Below are positions 7,866 to 17,254 of a stretch of DNA of 64,000 nucleotides, piece after piece. This DNA comes from Hallerella sp963660435 (GTDB taxonomy: Bacteria > Fibrobacterota > Fibrobacteria > Fibrobacterales > Fibrobacteraceae), in contig CAVKYI010000006.1 of NCBI GenBank assembly GCA_963660435.1, forward strand, positions 1 to 64,000, in the 5' to 3' direction. The notes under the pieces are model-generated. The model saw only the letters and a program-made list of their open reading frames with translations, had not been told where the DNA came from and did not search any database. The position numbers and the translations under genes are program-made. How positions within the stretch are numbered: the stretch's first letter is position 1; each line of letters opens with the position of its first letter.

Positions 7866-8996
7866 ATGCCTAAATTCCGGGAACAGATTTGCTTTTACAG
7901 CGATGCTGCAGAATGGGGCGGCCAGGAAATTCTTTCCGCCCGAATCGCGAACATCCTGTCTTCCGCCTTTGCAAGGATTCTGTTCTTTCATTTCTCGCCA
8001 AAATTTCGGGACGCTCTTGATCCGAAGATTCAAACCGTATGCCTCCCCTTTTCCGCCAGCACGCCCTTTCCCATTTTTCGGGACCGTTCCCGTAGCAAGC
8101 AAAGAATCGTCGAAAAGCTGTTCCGGGATTATCATGTCAAGAACCTGATTGTCTGCCCGGGAAACATCGAACGCTGCCTCCCGGCCATTTTCGCGGCGCA
8201 TCGCCTGAAAATCCAGACGGTTTCCTATTATCCGATGGCCTTTACCCAGAGCGAATCCGGAGCGACGCTTGGAAAATTGCGGGACATCCTGGCAAGATCC
8301 ATCTATCCGCTCCTTTCGGAATGGATTGTCATTTCCAGGACGCAGGAACGTCTCCTGCGACGTTTCATCGCAAGAGAAACACCGGTACACCTGCTGCCGA
8401 ATCCGCTGAGCTGGGATTTCGTCTGCTCTCCAAAAATTCCAGGAACGCCGTTAAAAATAGCGACCATAGGCCGCATTTACTTTCCGCAAAAAGGGCAAGA
8501 TTCAATCCCTATCATAGCGCGTGAACTAAGACAGGAACATTTTTCCTTCTCTTTTCGCGTTGTCGGCGACGGCCCCGATTTGAAATCCTTGAAATCTTCA
8601 ATCGAACGGCATCATGTCAAGGAATGCGTTTCTGTTTCGAAATGGGTTTCTCCGGACAAACTGCGACAGATGCTGAACGAGGAATTCGATCTCGTGCTTA
8701 TTCCTTCCCGTTTCGAAGGCGAACCTCTCATCCTCTTCGAAGCGATGCAATGCGGTCTTCCCGTCCTGGTTGCAGACGAGGAATACGTCAGGGAGTATGA
8801 ACTGCCGGATTGGATGCTCTACCGTCCAGACTCTCCGTCGGATGCCGCCACCAAGATTCGAAATCTATCCAAAAGCTACGACGAGGAAACCTTCGTCCGG
8901 ACCAGGACTCGACTTTTTGCGAACCGCGGCGATGTCGAATTTGCAAGTCTTGTACTTAAAATTTTTGGCGAAATCTTTTCGAGAAGCCTACGATGA
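7866..8996 (+). CDS. Glycosyltransferase family 4
   Basis: A 376-residue GT-B protein. The N-terminal half opens with FYSDAAEWGGQEILSARIANIL, a GG-containing loop typical of GT4 donors. The C-terminal half has IATIGRIYFPQKGQDSIPII, FRVVGDGPD, and PSRFEGEPLILFEAMQCGLPVLV with the conserved E-x7-E. The stop overlaps the start of the next gene by ATGA, so it heads a four-gene set with two GT2 enzymes and a Wzi-like barrel. Likely makes part of a capsule or other surface polysaccharide; the sugar cannot be told from sequence. Confidence 0.8.
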   Translation: MPKFREQICFYSDAAEWGGQEILSARIANILSSAFARILFFHFSPKFRDALDPKIQTVCLPFSASTPFPIFRDRSRSKQRIVEKLFRDYHVKNLIVCPGNIERCLPAIFAAHRLKIQTVSYYPMAFTQSESGATLGKLRDILARSIYPLLSEWIVISRTQERLLRRFIARETPVHLLPNPLSWDFVCSPKIPGTPLKIATIGRIYFPQKGQDSIPIIARELRQEHFSFSFRVVGDGPDLKSLKSSIERHHVKECVSVSKWVSPDKLRQMLNEEFDLVLIPSRFEGEPLILFEAMQCGLPVLVADEEYVREYELPDWMLYRPDSPSDAATKIRNLSKSYDEETFVRTRTRLFANRGDVEFASLVLKIFGEIFSRSLR

Positions 8997-9934
8997 ACAA
9001 AATCCACATCGCTCTCTGCACATACAATGGAGAAAGATTCCTCTCCCGATTTCTGGAATCCCTCCTGCGACAGACAAGACCCGCAGACACCATCGTCGCC
9101 TACGATGACGGTTCTACCGATTCGACCGTTTCCATTCTAAAGTCATTCGAGACAAGGCTTCCCTTGCGGATTTTTGCAGGCAACGAAAACAAAGGACATC
9201 GCGCGGCATTCAACCAGGCGCTTTCGCTCGTACAGAAAATCTCGAGCCTTTCGGACAGGATTGCCCTTGCCGACCAAGACGACGTGTGGCTTCCGGACAA
9301 ACTGGAAATTCTGGATAGCGCATTGAAGGATCATGCCCTGGTATTTGGAGACGCGCAGGTCATCGACGCAAGCGGAAAGGAAATCAGCCCGTCATGGAGA
9401 AGGTTCGCCGCGATTCCGCTACATGTCTCCCTGAAGTCCCAGATAGCGGGAATCAACAACGTAACCGGCTGTCTGTCCCTTTTTCAAGCTTCGCTCCTTG
9501 AATTTCTCCTGCCGATTCCCGACGGCGTTACCGTACACGATCGCTGGATAGCCATGTTCGCCGAAAGGCGTGGCGGAATTCTCCCCCTCCCTGATGCCGT
9601 CATCAAGTACCGCCTGCACGATTCCAACGCCATCGGAGGAAAGCCCGTTCCCAGGATGAGCGAAACATTGAAGCTCCAGGAACACTGGGTGGAAACCATT
9701 TTGCAAAATTCCCGCAGGCTCTCGCTAAGGGAAGAAGAAATCCTGTTTGCGAAAACGCTTCTGGAAATCCACCGGGCAAGGCAAACGGAAAAACTGTCGC
9801 TCCGATTCTTGCCGTGGATCTATCGGCAACGCGACACGCTTTTTCCGCCAGGAGACATCGGAAGGCGTATCCGCCAGGTTCTATTCTCCTGCGTCGGACT
9901 GCCGCTTGCAAAAAAAATCTGGAAAAAGACATGA
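8993..9934 (+). CDS. Glycosyltransferase family 2
   Basis: An inverting GT-A enzyme of 313 residues. It begins at once with the donor site, IALCTYNGERFLSRFLESLLRQT and AYDDGSTDST, followed by LADQDDVWLPDKL, whose QDD supplies the metal-binding acidic pair. DGVTVHDRWIAMFAERRGG and YRLHDSNAIGG match enzymes annotated as rhamnosyltransferases or O-antigen glycosyltransferases. Overlaps its neighbours on both sides by ATGA, which argues for one transcript and coupled translation. Confidence 0.85.
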   Translation: MNKIHIALCTYNGERFLSRFLESLLRQTRPADTIVAYDDGSTDSTVSILKSFETRLPLRIFAGNENKGHRAAFNQALSLVQKISSLSDRIALADQDDVWLPDKLEILDSALKDHALVFGDAQVIDASGKEISPSWRRFAAIPLHVSLKSQIAGINNVTGCLSLFQASLLEFLLPIPDGVTVHDRWIAMFAERRGGILPLPDAVIKYRLHDSNAIGGKPVPRMSETLKLQEHWVETILQNSRRLSLREEEILFAKTLLEIHRARQTEKLSLRFLPWIYRQRDTLFPPGDIGRRIRQVLFSCVGLPLAKKIWKKT

Positions 9935-10872
9935 GAGACTTTCAAAAGACAGCCATCGTCCTCGTCACCTACGGACAATGGGAAAAGACCAGGAATTGCC
10001 TAACCGACCTGTCCGGGCAACCCAAGGAACGCTTCCGGATATTTGTCGTCGATAACGGCAGCATGGACGGAACGCCGCAAAGGATCGGCAAAGAATTTCC
10101 CGAAGTGAAGCTTTGCTGTCCCAAAGAGAATCTCGGCTTCGGAGCGGCCAACAACATGGGGATATCGCTTGCTAAAGAAAGCGAGATTTCATTTGATTCG
10201 ATCTTTATCCTGAACAACGACACCCGCATTCCTCCCGGAACGCTGGAAGCCTTGCAAAAGGATCTGTCCAGGTTTCCGGAACACATCGTCTCGCCGCAAC
10301 TCCGAAACGCCGACGGATCCATTCAAAAAAGCTGGTTTTCGAGAATTCCGCCCCGACAGTTTTTGCTGAACGCATTTCGTTCCAAGGAGTCCGCGGCCCG
10401 TTACGTTCACGGAAAGACCGTTCCTGTCCCGGATTCCCCGTTTCTGGAAGCGCAGTGGACAAATGCCGCGGCTTGGATGATGAGCGCGGAAACATGGAAC
10501 CGAGTCGGTCCCTTCGACGAAAGATTCTTCATGTATTACGAGGACGTGGATTGGGCCTATCGGGCGCGGAAACTCGGCTTTCGCTTTTTCATCGACAAGG
10601 CGCATTCGATCGTTCATCTCGACGGCGGTTCCGCGAAAAACGTTCTCTCGCGAAGCCTGCAGCACGATTCGTCGCAGCTCTATTTTTACAGAAAGCATTT
10701 CGGCTGGAAAGGTGCGCTTCTTTCGCGTACATTCCGCCTCTTCCGCAGTCTTTTGCGTTTTGGCCTTCTCCTCCCTTTCGCTCCTTTCAAGAAGACGGCG
10801 CGCGATAACGCGAAAATTCATCTTGTCCTCTTTCTCTTTTCCCTGGGACTTTTTAAATTCGAGAGACAATGA
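9931..10872 (+). CDS. Glycosyltransferase family 2
   Basis: A GT-A enzyme of 313 residues. TAIVLVTYGQWEKTRNCLTDL, FVVDNGSMDGT and NLGFGAANNMG form the donor site, FILNNDTRIPPGTLEAL carries the NDD-type metal site, and MMSAETWNRVGPFDERFFMYYEDVDWAYRARKLGF is the usual acceptor and catalytic block. The C-terminus has a basic, aromatic segment with hydrophobic stretches (LLRFGLLLPFAPF) that may lie at the membrane. ATG at 9931 overlaps the previous stop, and an upstream in-frame alternative would lie inside the previous gene. Similar to rhamnosyl-type transferases such as WbbL; exact sugar unknown. Confidence 0.85.
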   Translation: MRDFQKTAIVLVTYGQWEKTRNCLTDLSGQPKERFRIFVVDNGSMDGTPQRIGKEFPEVKLCCPKENLGFGAANNMGISLAKESEISFDSIFILNNDTRIPPGTLEALQKDLSRFPEHIVSPQLRNADGSIQKSWFSRIPPRQFLLNAFRSKESAARYVHGKTVPVPDSPFLEAQWTNAAAWMMSAETWNRVGPFDERFFMYYEDVDWAYRARKLGFRFFIDKAHSIVHLDGGSAKNVLSRSLQHDSSQLYFYRKHFGWKGALLSRTFRLFRSLLRFGLLLPFAPFKKTARDNAKIHLVLFLFSLGLFKFERQ

Positions 10873-12278
10873 AAATTTTTCCTCTCGGCATTCTTCTCTC
10901 CGCGCTATCCCTTTCCGCAGCGGTCCCCGGACATATCGGATTCGGCGATTCGGCAACATTCTTTCGAATCCGCGGGACCCTGGGCGATTCGGCGAGCGTT
11001 TCCCGCTTTACGAATACGCCAAAAAGCGACAGGCATATCGAGAACAGCCTTTTCGTCAATCTATATGTAAACGGTTCCATCCTGGAGAACTTTACGTTTC
11101 ACGCGTCCGCAAGCGTCATGACCGACAGGACAAACCGAATCTACACGGATCCCGGCTACAATCCCTATAACGGCATTCCCTACAATGTCCAAAGCGAAAA
11201 ATCGCGCACGTGGGACTATTTTACGGCGACGAGCGAATACCGCATCCGGGATGTCGTAAAATTCATGGGAGGCATCGACTATCTCTCTTTCGGACCGGCG
11301 AGAAGGAACAAGCTTGTCCTGCGAGGAAGCGACAATCCCTATCGTCCCTGGATGGACTCGACCGACCGCATTTCCATGCCCGCACCGACTCCCTATTTCG
11401 GCTACGAACTGAAAGTCGGCCCTATAAGCTATACCCAATACGCGGGAAAGCTTTACCATGACAAGCACAAGGACAAGTATTTTCACGCTCACCGGCTGAA
11501 TTTCGCCTTGCCGTTTCAGATTGACTTCGGGATTTCGGAAACCCTTATCTACGGTTCGACCGTCGAAAGCGCACGGAGCAATCCCAACCAGGATGCCGAC
11601 AGCACGGATCGCGATTTCCAGTGGCTTTACGCGGCCCCTTTCGTTCCCTACATTTTTGCGCAGCATTACACGGGCGATCTCGAAAACACGGGACTTGGAT
11701 TCGACATCCGGATAAGGACAATTCCCGACTGGGAACTTTACGGCGAAATGTTCTGGGACGACATGAAAAAGATAACCAGCATGTTCGACGATTCCTGGTG
11801 GGGAAACAAGTGGGCGGCAAGCATCGGACTTGCAACGGACAGGCGAAAAATCGGCCCCATCTTCCTTTCGTATCATTCCGAATTCACGTGGATAGAACCC
11901 TGGGTCTATACGCATCACAAGGGAAAATCCTACGCATACTCGCATTACGGACAGAGCCTCGGATCCAATCTCGGTCCGAACTCCCGCGAGTTTTATACAC
12001 AAATCAAAGCGGAATACAGGGCCATCGCCGTCAAGCTTTTCGCATCGAGCGTCGCCAAGGATTCCAGTTTTGGCGGGAACATCTACGACATCCACACTCC
12101 TTATGACAGGACCGATCGAACCTTTCTCGACTCGAAGACGACAAGGAAATATGTCGAATTTGGATTCGGCTTTCATCTGACGCCTTTCGAATGGCTCTTC
12201 GCCGATTACGAACAAAGTTTTTATACCGGCGACTACCGCGGCTACCGAGCAAGCGGGAAACTGGGCGTTACCTGGTAA
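10869..12278 (+). CDS. Wzi-like capsule-assembly outer-membrane barrel
   Basis: A 469-residue protein with a signal peptide (MKIFPLGILLSALSLSAAV) and many amphipathic strands, ending in an aromatic residue (GKLGVTW). Segments such as YGEMFWDDMKKITSMFDDSWWGNKWAASIGL, LSYHSEFTWIEPWVYTHHKG, and YGQSLGSNLGPNSREFYTQIKAEY match the style of Wzi, the barrel that anchors capsule polysaccharide to the outer membrane. It overlaps the upstream glycosyltransferase by ATGA and ends the polysaccharide set, which supports a role in attaching or exporting the product of those enzymes. A generic barrel is the alternative. Confidence 0.65.
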   Translation: MKIFPLGILLSALSLSAAVPGHIGFGDSATFFRIRGTLGDSASVSRFTNTPKSDRHIENSLFVNLYVNGSILENFTFHASASVMTDRTNRIYTDPGYNPYNGIPYNVQSEKSRTWDYFTATSEYRIRDVVKFMGGIDYLSFGPARRNKLVLRGSDNPYRPWMDSTDRISMPAPTPYFGYELKVGPISYTQYAGKLYHDKHKDKYFHAHRLNFALPFQIDFGISETLIYGSTVESARSNPNQDADSTDRDFQWLYAAPFVPYIFAQHYTGDLENTGLGFDIRIRTIPDWELYGEMFWDDMKKITSMFDDSWWGNKWAASIGLATDRRKIGPIFLSYHSEFTWIEPWVYTHHKGKSYAYSHYGQSLGSNLGPNSREFYTQIKAEYRAIAVKLFASSVAKDSSFGGNIYDIHTPYDRTDRTFLDSKTTRKYVEFGFGFHLTPFEWLFADYEQSFYTGDYRGYRASGKLGVTW

Positions 12279-12290
12279 ACGTGAAATTTA

Positions 12291-12298
12291 TAGATTTG
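12291..12298 (+). promoter_or_regulatory. proA: TAnnTTTG promoter box before proA
   Basis: TAGATTTG matches the box exactly. It ends only 4 nt before the proA ATG, so transcripts starting from it would have almost no leader. Confidence 0.5.
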
Positions 12299-12302
12299 CA
12301 AC

Positions 12303-13568
12303 ATGACTTCCGAAGACATTCAAAAATATGCCACGAATCTCGCCGAGAACGCGCGGATCGCATCGGCAAACATCCGAACCGTTCCCTCGGACATCCGGAA
12401 TCGCCTTCTCCTCGACGTCGCCAAATCGCTTCGCGCAAGCGAAGCGACGATCCTTGAAGAAAACAGGAAAGATGTCGATGCGAACAGCCAGACCCTCTCC
12501 CCGGCAAAGCTCGACCGGCTGACTCTCGACCATGACCGTATCGAACTCATGGCGAAAGGCGTCGAGCAGATAGCGTCCTTTCCCGATCCATTAGGAAAAA
12601 TTCTCGAACAGCGCACGCTCGAAAACGGAGCGGAGATTTCCCGCGTCACCGTGCCTCTCGGAAGCGTCTTCTTCATTTACGAAAGCCGCCCGAACGTGAC
12701 GATCGACGGAGCAGCTCTCTGCTTCAAGGCCGGAAATTCCGTCATCCTTCGCGGCGGAAAGGAATCTCTCCACTCCTCGAAAATCCTTGCCAGGATTTTC
12801 CAGGATTCCCTTTCGAAGCTCGGAATCGATTCAAAGGCCGTCCAGCTGGTGGAATTTTCGGACCATGCGATAGTCGGCGAACTCCTCAAGAAGCGCGACT
12901 ACCTGGACCTGGTGATTCCCCGTGGCGGAGAAAACCTGATTCGCGCCGTCGTTGAGCAAAGCTCCATCCCGGTTATCAAGCATTTCAACGGAATCTGTCA
13001 CATCTATGTCGATAAATCGGCAAACGTCGAAATGGCCACTCGGATCGTCGATAACGCAAAGACGCAACGCCCGGGCACATGCAATTCCATGGAGACGCTT
13101 CTTCTCGACAAAGCGCTTTCCGATGAAGCGGTCGAAAGGATTCTTTCCCCACTGCGGGGGAAGAAAGTGGAATTCTTTGGAGACAAGTTAGCGCAAGCGC
13201 GCATTCCCGACGCAAAGTTCATCGGCGAAAACTCCAACTACCGGCAAGAATATCTCGCCTACAAGCTAAGCGTCCGGTTTGTCGAAGGCGTAAAGGAAGC
13301 CTGCGAACACATCGAAAAATATTCCAGCCGGCACACGGAATCCATCGTTGCGGAAGACAGAGCCGCTATCGATTACTTTGTAAGCAATGTCGATTCTTCG
13401 AGCGTCATGGTAAATGCCAGCACGCGACTCGCCGATGGCGGCATTTACGGGCTAGGCGCGGAAGTCGGCATTTCGACGGACAAGATCCACGCCCGCGGTC
13501 CGATGGGCGTAGAAAGCCTGTGCAGCTACAAGTGGGTTCTCGTCGGAAACGGCCAGTTGCGCACCTAG
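12303..13568 (+). CDS. proA: Gamma-glutamyl phosphate reductase
   Basis: Second step of proline synthesis: NADPH-dependent reduction of glutamyl 5-phosphate to the semialdehyde. The 421-residue length is normal. Visible family marks are VTVPLGSVFFIYESRPNVTIDGAALCFKAGN, ILRGGKES, DLVIPRGGENLIR, and AKTQRPGTCNSMETLL with catalytic C260. proB is not in this window. It is the first gene of a run with hisI, tilS, ftsH, folP and cdaA, all on the same strand with small gaps or overlaps. Confidence 0.95.
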   Translation: MTSEDIQKYATNLAENARIASANIRTVPSDIRNRLLLDVAKSLRASEATILEENRKDVDANSQTLSPAKLDRLTLDHDRIELMAKGVEQIASFPDPLGKILEQRTLENGAEISRVTVPLGSVFFIYESRPNVTIDGAALCFKAGNSVILRGGKESLHSSKILARIFQDSLSKLGIDSKAVQLVEFSDHAIVGELLKKRDYLDLVIPRGGENLIRAVVEQSSIPVIKHFNGICHIYVDKSANVEMATRIVDNAKTQRPGTCNSMETLLLDKALSDEAVERILSPLRGKKVEFFGDKLAQARIPDAKFIGENSNYRQEYLAYKLSVRFVEGVKEACEHIEKYSSRHTESIVAEDRAAIDYFVSNVDSSSVMVNASTRLADGGIYGLGAEVGISTDKIHARGPMGVESLCSYKWVLVGNGQLRT

Positions 13569-13589
13569 GATTCAAGACAGGAGGATTCG

Positions 13590-13943
13590 ATGACCCCGGA
13601 AGAAATTTTCGCAAGCGTCCGATTTGAAGTTCCCTGCGACGGCAAGATGCTCGCGCCGGCAATCGTCCAGGATGCGGACAAGAACGACGTTCTGATGCTC
13701 GCCTGGATGGATAGAGAAGCGCTCCGCCAAACGCTCGAATGCGGAGAAATGGTTTTCTGGAGCCGCAGCAGAAGGGAATATTGGCACAAGGGCGATACAA
13801 GCGGAAACGTGATGACCGTTGTCGAATGGTCTGCGGACTGCGACAGCGACGCCCTGCTGTTCAAGGTCCGAATGCGCGGAAAGCAAGTCGCCTGCCACAC
13901 GGGAGCGCGTTCCTGCTTTTTCAAATCATGCAAGATCCGATAG
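13590..13943 (+). CDS. hisI: Phosphoribosyl-AMP cyclohydrolase
   Basis: Third step of histidine synthesis, opening the adenine ring of PR-AMP. The 117-residue protein is the stand-alone cyclohydrolase, without the HisE pyrophosphatase domain often fused to it. Metal-site marks are visible: FWSRSRREYWHKGDTSGN, then DCDSDALLF, and CHTGARSCF with the zinc cysteines. A good Shine-Dalgarno sequence (GACAGGAGGA) precedes the ATG. It sits 21 nt after proA and 6 nt before tilS; other his genes are not here. Confidence 0.93.
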   Translation: MTPEEIFASVRFEVPCDGKMLAPAIVQDADKNDVLMLAWMDREALRQTLECGEMVFWSRSRREYWHKGDTSGNVMTVVEWSADCDSDALLFKVRMRGKQVACHTGARSCFFKSCKIR

Positions 13944-13949
13944 TTTCCC

Positions 13950-15161
13950 TTGGACGCGTTTCCGGTATCTAGCGAAGGTTTTGAAGGTCGGCGGATTCTT
14001 CTCGCCGTATCGGGGGGCCTTGATTCCGTATGCCTTGCCGATTATTTCATCCGCAATCGCGATATTCTGCATTTCGCGTGGGCGGGGATCGCGCACATTC
14101 ACCACGGGCTTCGGGAAAACGCCTCCCGCGATGCTGAATTTGTACGAAACCTTGCATACAAATTAAACGTCCCATTTTTTATCAGGAATCTTGACGGAAA
14201 TTTTCTGAAATCACGCGGTTCCGTCGAAGAGAACGCGCGAATCGCCCGCTACAGGGCATTGCACGAAATCGCCTCCCTTCCGGAAGTCCGGGCAGACAAC
14301 ATTCTCACCGCGCACCATGCAAACGACCAGGCGGAAACCCTGCTGATGCGTATCTTGCGCGGAACGACAATCAAGGGACTTCAAGGCATACAGCCTCGCC
14401 GAGAAGACGGCATCGTTCGTCCATTTCTGGAAATCGGGAAGGAACGGCTCATCGCCTACGCAAGAGGTTTTCATCTGGATTTTCGAGAAGACGAAAGCAA
14501 CGCGGACGAATCCTTTTCCCGGAATTCCATTCGCAGGCGCCTGCTCCCGAAAATTGCCGAAGAAGATTTTCTGGCAATCGAGAGGCTTTCCCGAATCGCG
14601 GAAATATCCCGACACGCCTACCCGAAAATCCTAGCGAAGCTTCGGGAAGCTTTTTCCCCGTATCTCGTACCGCCAAGGCTCTGGCCGTTTCCCGCAAGGA
14701 CTTCTCCCTACCGGAAAATTCTCGCCTTGCACGATTTCGCCTTGAAGCGAATCGTCCAAAAGCATCCAGGCGGCACGGCATCGCTTTTGCGTCTCTGGCT
14801 TGACTCTTTAGGATTTTCGTACCCTTCGAAAACAGCCTTTCTTTCGAACTTCGCCAATCGGGAAAAGACGCTTCTCTTCGAAAAGTCCCGACATATCCTT
14901 TGGTTTTGCCGAGAATTGCGGCCAGACGTTTCCCATAATTTGTATTTTTTTGGCGAAGAAGAATCCATTTCCGGCAAGTGGCGGTTTCGGAAGGACGGCG
15001 ACATTTACGTGCCTCTCCGAGGGAAACCAAGAACGCTCAAGAAATGGTTCGAAGAAAACGGCGTTCCGCTTTTTGCAAGAGATTCGATACCTCTATTTTC
15101 GCAAGGTCACCGAATACTCCGCATCGGCGGGATACCTCCCCATGATAAAGGAAACTTATGA
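13950..15161 (+). CDS. tilS: tRNA(Ile)-lysidine synthase
   Basis: Converts C34 of tRNA-Ile(CAU) to lysidine, changing its decoding from AUG to AUA; essential in most bacteria. The PP-loop SGGLDS occupies residues 21-26, followed by HIHHGLRENASRDAEFV, ARIARYRAL, and LTAHHANDQAETLLMRILRGT. The 403-residue length suits a protein with N-terminal catalytic, middle and C-terminal tRNA-binding domains. The start is TTG at 13950, the only codon that leaves a normal-length lead into the PP-loop. Its TGA overlaps the ftsH ATG (ATGA), a tilS-ftsH order common in bacteria. Confidence 0.9.
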   Translation: MDAFPVSSEGFEGRRILLAVSGGLDSVCLADYFIRNRDILHFAWAGIAHIHHGLRENASRDAEFVRNLAYKLNVPFFIRNLDGNFLKSRGSVEENARIARYRALHEIASLPEVRADNILTAHHANDQAETLLMRILRGTTIKGLQGIQPRREDGIVRPFLEIGKERLIAYARGFHLDFREDESNADESFSRNSIRRRLLPKIAEEDFLAIERLSRIAEISRHAYPKILAKLREAFSPYLVPPRLWPFPARTSPYRKILALHDFALKRIVQKHPGGTASLLRLWLDSLGFSYPSKTAFLSNFANREKTLLFEKSRHILWFCRELRPDVSHNLYFFGEEESISGKWRFRKDGDIYVPLRGKPRTLKKWFEENGVPLFARDSIPLFSQGHRILRIGGIPPHDKGNL

Positions 15162-17254
15162 GTAATAAGCCCAAAGCGCCTTCCGCATTTCAGAACAGGA
15201 ACTTTTTCCTGATAGCGACGATGCTTCTGATGGCGCTTTTCTTCATGCGCCTCTACAATGACGACACCTCGCTCGATCTCACGCGGACGGATTTCTTCGC
15301 GATGATGAACGATTCGACTACGGAAATCAAGAGTCTGAAATTGCAACGCACGCTCGACGGCATCATGATAGAAGGCTCCCGCGCGATGACGCCCGAAGAA
15401 ATCGAGAACAGCGAAAAGCAAGCGGGATTTCTTTCGAAAATCGCGCGGAACAAGCAGAATCCGAGTAGCACGATCGCCTTTTCGAGCCATGTCCTGGATC
15501 TGACAAGCGAGCAGATCGACAACTGGGAAAAGACAAAGCACATCAAGGTTCGCGTCGAACACGAAACGACAAGCTGGCTTGACCGAATTTTCGCCTTTCT
15601 CCCCGCCATTGTCCTCATCGCGTTTTTCTGGTATATGATGGCGCGCCAGGCAGGAGGCGGAAAGGGCGGCATGGGCATGTTCTCCTTCGGCAAGAGCAAG
15701 GCCCGCCAGCTGAACGAAAACGGAAAGACCAAGACGACATTCAAGGACGTGGCGGGGTGCGACGAGGCGAAAGCGGATCTCGAAGAAATCGTCCAGTTCT
15801 TGAAGGACCCGAAAAAGTATGACGCTCTTGGCGGTCGCATTCCCAAAGGCGCACTGCTTGTCGGTCCTCCGGGAACAGGCAAGACGCTTCTTGCGCGGGC
15901 TGTAGCCGGCGAAGCGGGAGTTCCGTTTTTCAGCATGTCCGGTTCGGACTTTGTCGAAATGTTCGTAGGTGTCGGCGCAGCGCGCGTTCGCGACCTGTTC
16001 GATATGGGAAAGAAGAACGCGCCCTGTATCCTCTTCATCGACGAAATCGACGCGGTGGGTCGCCAGCGCGGTGCGGGACTCGGAGGCGGACACGACGAAC
16101 GCGAGCAGACCCTGAACCAGCTTCTAGTCGAAATGGACGGTTTCAGCGCGAACGAAGGCGTCATCCTGATTGCGGCGACAAACCGTCCGGACGTTCTCGA
16201 CAAGGCGCTTCTCCGCCCGGGACGCTTCGACAGGCAGATTACCGTCGGATTGCCGGACCTGGTCGGTCGCGAGGAAATCCTGAAAGTCCATCTGAAGAAG
16301 CGCAAGGTTCCCCTCGCAAGCGACGTCGATGTCAAGGACATCGCGCGCGGAACACCCGGACTCGCCGGCGCGGAACTCGAAAACCTGATAAACGAAGCGG
16401 CCCTTCTCGCCGCCCGCTTTGACAACAAGAAAGTGACCAGGCAGGATTTCGAAGAAGCCCGAGACAAGCTCGCCATGGGAGCGGAACACAGAACGCTTCT
16501 CATGTCGGACGAAGAAAAGCGCCACACGGCGTTCCACGAAGCGGGACACGCCCTGATGACCCTTCTCTGCAAGCATGCCGACCCGCTGCACAAGATAACG
16601 ATCATTCCACGAGGACGCGCGCTGGGCGTCACTATGTCGCTCCCCGAAAGCGACCGCGTTTCCATGTCGAGGGAAAGCGCCGAAGAGAACATCATGATTC
16701 TCATGTCCGGAAGGCTCGCCGAACTCATCGTGTTCAACCACCAGAGCACGGGAGCGTCCAACGACATAGCCCGCGCCACGGAACTCGCCCGCAAGATGGT
16801 CACCGAATGGGGCTTTGACGATGAAATCGGTCCTCTCTGCTACAGCCGTAACGATGGCGAAATTTTCCTTGGACGGGAAATCAGCAAGCCCAAGGAAATG
16901 TCCGAAAAGATGGCGGAAGCGATTGACGGGGCAATCAACAGCCTGGTCAAGAGACTTGCCGAGAACGCGCGGGAACTGCTCACCCAGAACCGGGAAAAGC
17001 TCGACCTTCTGGGAAACGCCCTTTTCGAATACGAAGTTCTCGACCGTGACGAAATAGACCGAGTTGTCGCCGGAGAAAAGCTCGACCACACCAAGAAGAG
17101 CAGGACATACCTTTTCCAGGAACAAATGGCAAAAAAGCGCGAACAGGAACGAAAGGAGGACGAACCGCCACCCGATCCGGGTCGCCCAGAAAACATACCC
17201 GCCCAGATAATCCCGTCAACGCCTACGCCCGGAACCGAAGGAGAAAAAGCATGA
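15158..17254 (+). CDS. ftsH: ATP-dependent zinc metalloprotease FtsH
   Basis: Membrane-bound AAA protease for quality control of membrane and some cytoplasmic proteins. In the 698 residues: a transmembrane segment near 15-33, a periplasmic part, a second at about 145-163 (FAFLPAIVLIAFFWYMMA), Walker A GPPGTGKT at 236-243, Walker B CILFIDEIDA, the second region of homology ATNRPDVLDKALLRPGRFDR, and the zinc site HEAGH at 460-464. The C-terminal tail is charged and Pro-rich. ATGA overlaps join it to tilS before and folP after. Confidence 0.97.
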   Translation: MSNKPKAPSAFQNRNFFLIATMLLMALFFMRLYNDDTSLDLTRTDFFAMMNDSTTEIKSLKLQRTLDGIMIEGSRAMTPEEIENSEKQAGFLSKIARNKQNPSSTIAFSSHVLDLTSEQIDNWEKTKHIKVRVEHETTSWLDRIFAFLPAIVLIAFFWYMMARQAGGGKGGMGMFSFGKSKARQLNENGKTKTTFKDVAGCDEAKADLEEIVQFLKDPKKYDALGGRIPKGALLVGPPGTGKTLLARAVAGEAGVPFFSMSGSDFVEMFVGVGAARVRDLFDMGKKNAPCILFIDEIDAVGRQRGAGLGGGHDEREQTLNQLLVEMDGFSANEGVILIAATNRPDVLDKALLRPGRFDRQITVGLPDLVGREEILKVHLKKRKVPLASDVDVKDIARGTPGLAGAELENLINEAALLAARFDNKKVTRQDFEEARDKLAMGAEHRTLLMSDEEKRHTAFHEAGHALMTLLCKHADPLHKITIIPRGRALGVTMSLPESDRVSMSRESAEENIMILMSGRLAELIVFNHQSTGASNDIARATELARKMVTEWGFDDEIGPLCYSRNDGEIFLGREISKPKEMSEKMAEAIDGAINSLVKRLAENARELLTQNREKLDLLGNALFEYEVLDRDEIDRVVAGEKLDHTKKSRTYLFQEQMAKKREQERKEDEPPPDPGRPENIPAQIIPSTPTPGTEGEKA

